Of a DNA stretch of 5,386 bases, positions 1 through 5,315 are shown piece after piece; within the stretch, counting starts at the first letter, position 1, and each line of letters opens with the position of its first letter. The position numbers and the translations under genes were made by a program. The notes under the pieces were generated by a model. It was not told the DNA's origin. It saw only the letters and a list, made by a program, of their open reading frames with translations, and made no database searches. Source of the DNA: JAKEGK01 sp036507695 (GTDB taxonomy: Bacteria; Pseudomonadota; Gammaproteobacteria; SZUA-152); the NCBI GenBank assembly GCA_036507695.1, contig DATCIR010000006.1:1-5386 (forward strand), written 5' to 3'.

Positions 1-1031
1 AGTTCCGCGCGGATGCCGACTACTTTAGCGAAAACCTCAGTGGCCTGTACCTTATCGACTATTCATTGAATTCCAGTGAACCGGGCGGCATCAGCGATCC
101 ACAATTCACGGCCGATGTGGAGAAATTCGCCGGCTGGTACCGTCAGCAACCCAAAGTCACCCATGTCAATACAATCACCGATATCATGAAACGCCTGAAC
201 AAGAACCTGCACGGTGACGATGCGGCGTATTACCGGGTACCTGAGGAACGCAATCTGGCCGCGCAGTATCTATTACTTTATGAAATGTCGCTACCGTATG
301 GCCTGGACCTTAATAACCAGATCAATGTGGACAAGTCCGCCACGCGCTTTACCGTCACCATGCAAACCATGTCCACCAATGAATTACTGGCGCTGGAAAG
401 CCGCGCCCAGGAATGGCTGAAAACCAACACAACAGCCATTACCCAGGCCCATGGCAGTGGCACCACGATGATGTTTGCCAGGATTGGCAAAAAGAATATT
501 TCAAGCATGTTGCTGGGCACGACGGTCGCGTTAATCATGATTTCCATGATCCTGATTATTGCGTTGCGCTCTTTCAAGATGGGACTGGTGAGCATGATAC
601 CCAATCTGGTGCCGGCCGCGATGGGCTTTGGTCTATGGGGAATTTTCGTCGGTGAAGTGGGCCTGGCGCTCTCGGTGGTCACGGGCATGACTTTAGGCAT
701 TGTCGTCGACGACACCGTGCATTTTCTGAGTAAATATATGCGGGCGCGAAGGGAAAAACAATTTAGCTCACATCAGGCGACTGTATACGCGTTCCATACC
801 GTGGGCATGGCCATGTTCACGACATCGGTCGTGCTGGTAGTGGGTTTCCTGGTGTTGTCGCTGTCGGCATTCGAACTCAACGCCGGCATGGGTACACTGA
901 CCGCCATTATCATAGTACTGGCATTGATGGCGGATTTCTTTTTCCTGCCCCCATTGTTAATGAAACTTGAGGAGAAAAACGATGCCACAACGGATACTGC
1001 TCGCCGTGTTACTGACACTGCCACTGTTTGA
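1..1031 (+). CDS. RND/MMPL-family inner-membrane transporter, C-terminal part (5' end outside window)
   Basis: This is the C-terminal ~342 residues of an RND-superfamily permease of the MMPL (COG1033-like) group; the frame is open from base 3 with no start, so the gene begins upstream, probably with more than half the protein missing. The visible part begins in the second periplasmic domain (family-typical stretches DIMKRLNKNLHGDD near 177-218 and LAAQYLLLYEMSLPYG near 255-302). Five membrane segments follow, matching TM8-TM12, at about 507-575, 582-650, 657-725, 786-866 and 885-960. The fourth-from-last carries GIVVDD (696-713), the GxxxDD motif that RND proteins such as Patched and Dispatched use for cation-coupled transport, followed by TVHFLSKY. 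Such pumps use the proton-motive force to move lipids or hydrophobic molecules out of the inner membrane. The final tail (DATTDTARR onward) is hydrophilic and overlaps the next gene by 50 bp. Family assignment is firm; the substrate is unknown. Confidence 0.9.
   Translation, partial: FRADADYFSENLSGLYLIDYSLNSSEPGGISDPQFTADVEKFAGWYRQQPKVTHVNTITDIMKRLNKNLHGDDAAYYRVPEERNLAAQYLLLYEMSLPYGLDLNNQINVDKSATRFTVTMQTMSTNELLALESRAQEWLKTNTTAITQAHGSGTTMMFARIGKKNISSMLLGTTVALIMISMILIIALRSFKMGLVSMIPNLVPAAMGFGLWGIFVGEVGLALSVVTGMTLGIVVDDTVHFLSKYMRARREKQFSSHQATVYAFHTVGMAMFTTSVVLVVGFLVLSLSAFELNAGMGTLTAIIIVLALMADFFFLPPLLMKLEEKNDATTDTARRVTDTATV
970..974 (+). promoter_or_regulatory. Shine-Dalgarno AGGAG of the LolA-like gene
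   Basis: AGGAG lies 7 bases upstream of the ATG at 982, inside the end of the transporter gene. It decides the start: a TTG at 967 in the same frame would overlap the site itself, and only the ATG puts a clean signal peptide at the N-terminus. Confidence 0.8.
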
Positions 1032-1827
1032 TATCGCAGCGGCCCAAACCCCGGAACCACTTGCGCCGGCAACACTTTCTCCGGAAGCTCTTTCACCTGA
1101 AACACTTTCTCCGGAAAAAAGGGGCCTTGCCATTGCCATGGAGGCGGACAAGCGGAACAGCGGCTGGAAGGACCAGCAATCGAATTTAAAAATGATCCTG
1201 CGCAATCCTCAGGGTCAGGCAACGGAGCGCAACATCCGCAACAAACAACTGGAAGTCAGCGGTGACGGGGACAAAAGCATGTCCATCTTCGACAGCCCCG
1301 CCGACGTGAAGGGCACCGCGTTTTTAAGCTACACCCATGCCACCAAGCCCGATGACCAATGGCTGTTTCTGCCGGCGCTGAAACGCGTGAAACGCATTTC
1401 TTCCAATAACAAATCAGGTCCCTTCATGGGCAGCGAGTTTGCCTATGAGGACATCACGTCACAGGAGGTGGAAAAATACACGTATAAATGGCTCAAGGAT
1501 GAACAATATGAGGGCCGTGATACCTTTGTGGTGGAACGCTACCCGGCTTACGCCCATTCCGGTTATACCAAACAGGTTGCGTGGGTCGATAAAGCCATGT
1601 ACCAGCCGTTAAAAATCGATTTCTATGACCGCAAGGGCGAATTGCTAAAAACCTTAACCCATCACGGGTACCAGCAATACCTGGATAAGTACTGGCGGCC
1701 GCAACGCATGGAAATGGTGAACCACATTACCAAAAAAGGCACCACCCTATTATGGGCAAACTATGCGTTCAATAATGGCTTTACCGACCGCGATTTTGAC
1801 CAAAACAGTTTAACCCGGGCGCATTAA
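982..1827 (+). CDS. LolA-like periplasmic protein (outer membrane lipoprotein-sorting family)
   Basis: This is a 281-residue secreted protein of the LolA-like family annotated as 'outer membrane lipoprotein-sorting protein' (PF17131 type, from memory). The ATG at 982 has AGGAG 7 bases upstream and gives a signal peptide (MPQRILLAVLL...) with an AAA|QT cleavage site after residue 21. A Pro/Ser/Glu linker with three [TA]LSPE repeats (residues 31-45) follows, then the conserved domain from about residue 48. Recognisable family stretches are GTAFLSYTHATKPDDQWLFLP and LKRVKRISSNNKSGPFMGSEF, followed by YEDITSQEVEKYTYKWL, in the region 1312-1497. Members are thought to have the open beta-barrel fold of LolA, which shields lipid tails in the periplasm. 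Its place between an MMPL transporter and an outer-membrane barrel suggests it ferries that pump's cargo. It is not canonical LolA, which is shorter and lacks these motifs. Ligand unknown. Confidence 0.88.
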   Translation: MPQRILLAVLLTLPLFDIAAAQTPEPLAPATLSPEALSPETLSPEKRGLAIAMEADKRNSGWKDQQSNLKMILRNPQGQATERNIRNKQLEVSGDGDKSMSIFDSPADVKGTAFLSYTHATKPDDQWLFLPALKRVKRISSNNKSGPFMGSEFAYEDITSQEVEKYTYKWLKDEQYEGRDTFVVERYPAYAHSGYTKQVAWVDKAMYQPLKIDFYDRKGELLKTLTHHGYQQYLDKYWRPQRMEMVNHITKKGTTLLWANYAFNNGFTDRDFDQNSLTRAH

Positions 1828-3035
1828 TGCAATTCCTTCCACGCATTCTGCCTGGCGCACTGTTAGTTTTGATCAGCAATTGTTTTGCATACAGCGACGG
1901 TTGGGCCGGGGAATGGCGCGGCAATATCGCCGGCGAGCTCCGTTATTTCACCCAGGATGCGCTCGATCCGCGGCAATATAACGGAAGCAACGGGTCACTG
2001 TCGGTGCAACCGGAATACCACGCTCAATGGGACGACGGCAATCAGCAGTTTGTGTTCACGGCCTTTGCGCGCGTGGATCAACAGGATGATGAACGCAGCC
2101 ATGCCGATATCCGGGAACTGGCCTGGACCAGAGTGGCCGAAACCTGGGAACTCAAAATTGGCGTTAGCAAACTCTTCTGGGGTGTAACCGAAGGCCAGCA
2201 CCTGGTGGATATCATTAACCAGACCGACCTGATTGAAAACATCGATGGCGAAGAAAAACTCGGTCAACCCATGATTAACCTCAACCTGGTGCGGGATTGG
2301 GGCACGTTGGGATTATACGTCCTGCCCGGTTTCCGGGAACGGACTTTTCCGGGCGTGGAAGGCCGCTTGCGCACCATGCCGCCGGTTGATACCGATCATG
2401 CCCTGTATGAATCCAGCGCAGAAGACAGCCATGTTGATTTCGCCGCACGCTGGTCGCACTTCATTGACATCTTGGACATCGGCCTGAGTTATTTTCAGGG
2501 CACCAGCCGGGATCCCTTGTTCATTCCCAACAACGATGCCAGCGCCTTGTATCCGGTTTATAACATCATTAACCAGACCGGCCTGGACGTGCAGGCCACC
2601 GTGAGTGATTGGTTATGGAAACTGGAGCTTATCTCACGCGAAGGATTTACCGACCGCCGCTATACCGCGTTAACGGGTGGTTTCGAATATACCCTGGTGG
2701 GGATCATGGAGACGCCATACAATCTCGGGTTGCTGGCCGAATACCTGTTTGATGACCGGGGTAAAAGCGCCGCCACCACCGCCTTCGATAATGACTTGCT
2801 GCTGGGCGGACGTTTCACATTAAATGATGCGCAATCCACGGAAATTCTGGCCGGATTTATTTTCGATCTGGATAACAACAGCCAGTCCACGTTTCTGGAA
2901 GCCAGCCGGCGCCTGGGCGACGCCTGGAAGCTGACAGTGGAAGGGCGCAGCTTCGCCCATGTTGATTCCAATGATATCTTATACAACTTCAGGAACGAGG
3001 ATTACCTGCAGATGGAGCTGGCCTGGTTCTTCTAA
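1827..3035 (+). CDS. Outer-membrane beta-barrel protein of the MMPL/LolA-like operon
   Basis: This is a 402-residue protein with a signal peptide (MQFLPRILPGALLVLISNCFA, cleavage probably after residue 21) and a mature chain of alternating polar/hydrophobic stretches rich in Tyr, Trp and Gly, as in outer-membrane beta-barrels. It ends in LQMELAWFF, a terminal strand with C-terminal Phe as recognised by the BAM machinery. A conserved block at residues 112-145 (GVSKLFWGVTEG, then DIINQTDLIENIDGEEKLG) resembles the WG...D.iNP.D pattern of DUF1302-type barrels. I recall uncharacterised proteins of this kind next to MMPL and LolA-like genes in other gammaproteobacteria. The ATG shares its A with the TAA of the previous gene (TAATG) and has no clear Shine-Dalgarno, so translation is probably coupled. 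Likely role: outer-membrane end station or channel for the cargo of the pump and carrier. A Cys at residue 19 is preceded by Asn and is not a good lipobox. Barrel nature is well supported; function is inference. Confidence 0.75.
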   Translation: MQFLPRILPGALLVLISNCFAYSDGWAGEWRGNIAGELRYFTQDALDPRQYNGSNGSLSVQPEYHAQWDDGNQQFVFTAFARVDQQDDERSHADIRELAWTRVAETWELKIGVSKLFWGVTEGQHLVDIINQTDLIENIDGEEKLGQPMINLNLVRDWGTLGLYVLPGFRERTFPGVEGRLRTMPPVDTDHALYESSAEDSHVDFAARWSHFIDILDIGLSYFQGTSRDPLFIPNNDASALYPVYNIINQTGLDVQATVSDWLWKLELISREGFTDRRYTALTGGFEYTLVGIMETPYNLGLLAEYLFDDRGKSAATTAFDNDLLLGGRFTLNDAQSTEILAGFIFDLDNNSQSTFLEASRRLGDAWKLTVEGRSFAHVDSNDILYNFRNEDYLQMELAWFF

Positions 3036-3145
3036 CGGCTATTAACAGACCACGCGGCAAGACACACTACAAAACACACTACAAAACACACTACAAGACA
3101 CACTACAAACCACACAACAATTCACATCGCAATCCACACCGCTCG
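3036..3145 (+). terminator. Possible Rho-dependent termination region after the operon
   Basis: No GC-rich stem followed by T's lies after the barrel gene, so an intrinsic terminator is not evident. The transcript here would be C-rich, G-poor and largely unstructured: I count 36 C and 7 G in 3041-3140. That is the composition of Rho-loading (rut) sites. Against it, YC dinucleotides, which Rho prefers, are few within the repeat units because most C's follow A. The call rests on composition and position only. Confidence 0.3.
3049..3132 (+). repeat. 12-bp tandem repeat array, consensus RACACACTACAA
   Basis: Four adjacent copies at 3061-3108 differ only at their first base (G, A, A, G). A fifth copy at 3109-3120 has two mismatches. 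The flanking 12-mers at 3049-3060 and 3121-3132 keep the 12-bp phase and the terminal CAA but are strongly degraded, which suggests an older, longer array. The repeat begins 26 bp after the stop codon of the barrel gene. There are no spacers, so it is not a CRISPR array. It has no start codon in any frame, and the unit has no inverted symmetry. Confidence 0.9.
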
Positions 3146-3275
3146 AATTTTTATTTTTTTACCGCGCATGGGGCGAGTCTCTCGAACAGCACCGGCTTCA
3201 CCCGTATTACGCTACAGACCAGACCATCACACCCTGGGTCTGACGATGCTTGCCTTGCGTGGAAATCTTTGTCTT

Positions 3276-3301
3276 TGTTTTCCTTGTTGGATCGGAAAAC
3301 A
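3276..3301. promoter_or_regulatory. 8-bp inverted repeat upstream of the kinase promoter (possible operator)
   Basis: TGTTTTCC (3276-3283) and GGAAAACA (3294-3301) are perfect reverse complements separated by 10 bp, with arm centres 18 bp apart. They end 15 bp before the -35 box, roughly -53 to -78 from the predicted transcript start. That position suits a dimeric activator. As RNA the stem would be A/U-rich and weak. No regulator family is recognised from the motif. Confidence 0.35.
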
Positions 3302-3316
3302 TTTGCCCCCTATTTT

Positions 3317-3346
3317 TTGTCACCATGGCGCGGATTCGACTATAGT
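3317..3346 (+). promoter_or_regulatory. Sigma70-type promoter of the sensor kinase gene
   Basis: The -35 box TTGTCA (3317-3322) and -10 box TATAGT (3341-3346) each match consensus at 5 of 6 bases, with an 18-bp spacer. Transcription would start about 6-8 bases after the -10 box, around 3352-3354, directly at the ATG at 3355. The message would then be leaderless or nearly so. The spacer holds the left arm of the 11-bp inverted repeat, so a protein bound there would interfere with RNA polymerase. Confidence 0.6.
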
Positions 3347-3370
3347 GTAACGTAATGAAAATCCGCGCCA
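3326..3370. promoter_or_regulatory. 11-bp perfect inverted repeat bracketing the -10 box and start codon
   Basis: TGGCGCGGATT (3326-3336) and AATCCGCGCCA (3360-3370) are exact reverse complements, separated by 23 bp that contain the -10 box and the ATG. The right arm lies in codons 2-6 of the kinase gene. From the predicted promoter only the right arm is transcribed, so the pair could act as a DNA operator. In a transcript reading through from upstream, both arms would be present and would form a GC-rich hairpin with the start codon in its loop. The repeat is seen directly; its function is inferred. Confidence 0.45.
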
Positions 3371-5217
3371 AACTCAGCATAACGTACCTCACGGTTTCTT
3401 TATTGGCGCTGGTGTTCATTAGCGTTTTTATTTATTTCTACGTTAAAAAAACGCTGACTGCTGAAATTTTCAGCCACCTCGAGTCAGTATCATCAATTCA
3501 GACGCATCGTATCCAGGGTATCATTGAGCAAAACCTGGAACGGCTGCGCCTGGTGTCCAGCCGGACCCAGTTGCGTATCAGTTTAAACCGGTACCTACAG
3601 AATCATGACCCGGTCGATCGTGAAAAAATACAACTGATTATTAACGATGCGCTGCAATCCATCCGCAGCTTCAAGGTGATTTCCATATTGGATAAAAATG
3701 GCAATATCGTAATATCAACCGAACCTGCCAGAATCAACCGCAATTACGCCCGCTCTGATTTTTATACGAATGCCCTGACGGAAAACAACGCGAAGCATTT
3801 CTTCCTGGATGAAAACAAGGAACTGCAACTCTATTTATCCGGCCCTTTAACGATCAGCGAAAAGATCATCGGTATATTAATGATCGAATCAGACGCGGAA
3901 AACATTGTGACATTAATTAAGGATTATTCCGGTCTGCGGCAAACCGGCGAAACCGTGCTGGGGAAAAAAAGCTTAAGTGGAGAATTCGTGCAATATTTAA
4001 CTCCATTGCGGTTTGATCAGACCGCGGCGCTGAACCGCCAGATCGAATTTACCCGGCAATTAAACCCAATGGTAGTGGCCCTATCCAAGAAGGAAAAGTT
4101 ATTAACCAACGCGATTGACTACCGCGGCGCCGAGGTTCTGGCCGCGACCAACTATATTGAGCAAACCGGCTGGGGTTTGGTGGTCAAGATTGACAAAGCG
4201 GAAGCATTTGCAGCAACGAATGACCTGATCAAATATATTCTGATCATTACTCTTGGCGTTATGTGGATAGTGGTTGGGGTGTCTTATATGTTCGCAAAAA
4301 TTATCAGTAAGCCGATCATCAAACTGACCAAAACCGCGCACGACATTAACGAAGGCGACCTCACGCAACGCGCAGCGGTTAAAAGTAACGACGAAGTCGG
4401 GGAACTGGCGGGCGCCTTCAACAACATGGCCAATAACCTGATCCTGACCCAATACGACCTGGAAAACAGCAACCAGGAATTGCAGCGCCACCGCGAACAT
4501 CTGGAAGACATGGTATCGCAGCGCACCCGGGAACTGCAGGACAAAAACCAGGAGCTGGAGTCATTCGCCTATTCGGTTTCCCATGACTTGCGCAGTCCGT
4601 TACGGGCGATTGACGGGTTCAGCCGGATACTGCAGGAAGACTACGAAGAATTGTTAGACCAGGAAGGTAACGCGAATCTGTCCCGGATCAGGCAAGCCTC
4701 GCAACGCATGGGTAATTTAATTGACGATTTGCTGGAGCTGTCGCGGATAAACCGCAGCGAAATCGTAAGGCGGAAAATCGATTTGAGCGCCAAGATACAA
4801 GCAGTGATTGACCGGTTGAAAAACGCGGAGCCGGAACGCACGGTTGATTTTAACATTCAATCGGGTGTAAACATCTATGCCGACGATACGTTAATGGATG
4901 TGGTCATTGTCAATTTAATCGGCAATGCGTGGAAATACACCACCAAAAAATCCAATGCCAGAATAGAATTCGGCGAAAGCAGCAAGAACGGCGAAACAGT
5001 GTATTTTATCCGCGATAACGGCGTTGGTTTCGATATGAAATACGTGGACAAACTGTTTGGCGCGTTTCAAAGGCTGGTGGGTTATGACGAATACCCGGGC
5101 ACCGGCATCGGCCTCGCCACCGTGCAGCGCGTCATTAGCCGGCACGGCGGCCGGGTTTGGGCGGAGGGAGATCCCGGCAAAGGCGCAACGTTTTATTTCA
5201 CCCTTCCGCAAACCTGA
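3355..5217 (+). CDS. Membrane-bound sensor histidine kinase (dCache-HAMP-HisKA-HATPase_c)
   Basis: This is a complete 620-residue kinase that senses a periplasmic signal, autophosphorylates on His and passes the phosphate to a response regulator. In order: TM1 (about 9-30); periplasmic dCache-like sensor (about 33-285) with family-typical GLRQTGETVL (193-202), LTPLRF (215-220), DYRGAEVLAATNYI (255-268) and GWGLVVKIDKAEA; TM2 (294-314); HAMP (about 311-363, with P320 and the DEVGEL stretch 346-351); a coiled coil to about 402; HisKA with phospho-acceptor H410 in SVSHDLRSPLRAIDGF; and HATPase_c with N box NLIGNAWKYT (N524), G1 DNGVG (554-558) and G2 GTGIG (582-586). All catalytic residues are present. 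The ATG at 3355 is supported by the MKIRAKLS plus TM1 start, but no Shine-Dalgarno precedes it and the predicted promoter abuts it. No receiver domain or neighbouring regulator is seen. The ligand is unknown; dCache domains often bind small organic molecules such as amino acids or carboxylates. Confidence 0.95.
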   Translation: MKIRAKLSITYLTVSLLALVFISVFIYFYVKKTLTAEIFSHLESVSSIQTHRIQGIIEQNLERLRLVSSRTQLRISLNRYLQNHDPVDREKIQLIINDALQSIRSFKVISILDKNGNIVISTEPARINRNYARSDFYTNALTENNAKHFFLDENKELQLYLSGPLTISEKIIGILMIESDAENIVTLIKDYSGLRQTGETVLGKKSLSGEFVQYLTPLRFDQTAALNRQIEFTRQLNPMVVALSKKEKLLTNAIDYRGAEVLAATNYIEQTGWGLVVKIDKAEAFAATNDLIKYILIITLGVMWIVVGVSYMFAKIISKPIIKLTKTAHDINEGDLTQRAAVKSNDEVGELAGAFNNMANNLILTQYDLENSNQELQRHREHLEDMVSQRTRELQDKNQELESFAYSVSHDLRSPLRAIDGFSRILQEDYEELLDQEGNANLSRIRQASQRMGNLIDDLLELSRINRSEIVRRKIDLSAKIQAVIDRLKNAEPERTVDFNIQSGVNIYADDTLMDVVIVNLIGNAWKYTTKKSNARIEFGESSKNGETVYFIRDNGVGFDMKYVDKLFGAFQRLVGYDEYPGTGIGLATVQRVISRHGGRVWAEGDPGKGATFYFTLPQT

Positions 5218-5300
5218 CACAAACCCAGGGGTGCATGTTTTTTATCCACTCGCACGCTTACATCAGACGCACGTAACAACGCCTATCACAACCTCCCGCC
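5218..5300 (+). terminator. C-rich, G-poor stretch after the kinase gene, possible Rho-dependent termination
   Basis: After the TGA the + strand is C-rich and G-poor (25 C against 7 G in 5241-5300) with several YC dinucleotides (TCC, CTC, CCTCCC), a rut-like composition. A T6 run at 5238-5243 has no convincing stem in front of it. No gene is seen here. Weak call, based on composition only. Confidence 0.25.
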
Positions 5301-5310
5301 TAATCGATTA
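5301..5310. promoter_or_regulatory. 10-bp perfect palindrome TAATCGATTA
   Basis: TAATCGATTA is self-complementary over all 10 bases and is followed by AATTT. It lies between the kinase gene and the terminal repeat. It could be half of an operator for a gene beyond the window, or chance. No regulator is recognised. Confidence 0.2.
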
Positions 5311-5315
5311 AATTT

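Larger units (their letters stand above)
3036..3354. other. 319-bp intergenic region with dense non-coding structure
   Basis: This gap separates the envelope operon from the sensor kinase gene, and no gene in it can be supported. In order it holds: A/C-rich 12-bp tandem repeats (3049-3132); a T-rich tract (3147-3160); a weak 6-bp hairpin (3220-3242); a CTTTGT doublet (3267-3278); an 8-bp inverted repeat (3276-3301); a T6 tract (3313-3318); a sigma70-type promoter (3317-3346); and the left arm of an 11-bp inverted repeat (3326-3336). The left half is C-rich and G-poor on the + strand, while the right half is T-rich. Confidence 0.7.

Noticed and set aside
278..715. Minus-strand open frames opposite the transporter and other genes
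   Set aside because: They lie opposite well-supported genes, lack ribosome sites and show no family features; they are shadows of codon bias.
967..981. TTG start for the LolA-like gene, 5 codons before the ATG
   Set aside because: It overlaps the AGGAG that serves the ATG at 982 and would put RRKT before a clean signal peptide.
1869..1886. Lipobox (LISNC) in the barrel protein
   Set aside because: Asn at -1 is not accepted by typical lipoboxes, and a standard cleavage site CFA|Y follows directly.
3061..3120. CRISPR array
   Set aside because: Units are 12 bp and directly adjacent, with no spacers and no cas genes nearby.
3139..3160. Intrinsic terminator at the T-rich tract after the operon
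   Set aside because: No stable stem precedes the T's; the only nearby pairing is a 4-bp CTCG/CGAG that spans the tract.
3215..3242. CAGACC / GGTCTG hairpin
   Set aside because: Only 6 bp, 11-base loop, no T-run after it; compatible with chance.
3168..3350. 60-codon open frame from ATG 3168
   Set aside because: No ribosome binding site, no recognisable protein, and it runs through the kinase promoter. It is the tail of the post-stop open frame of the barrel gene.
5212..5243. Intrinsic terminator before the T6 run
   Set aside because: Only 4-bp pairings (such as CCTG with CAGG, or ACC with GGT) precede the T's, and a 5-base gap separates them from the run.
5057..5311. + strand open frame overlapping the end of the kinase gene
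   Set aside because: It overlaps the conserved ATP-binding end of the kinase in another frame, with no family features.
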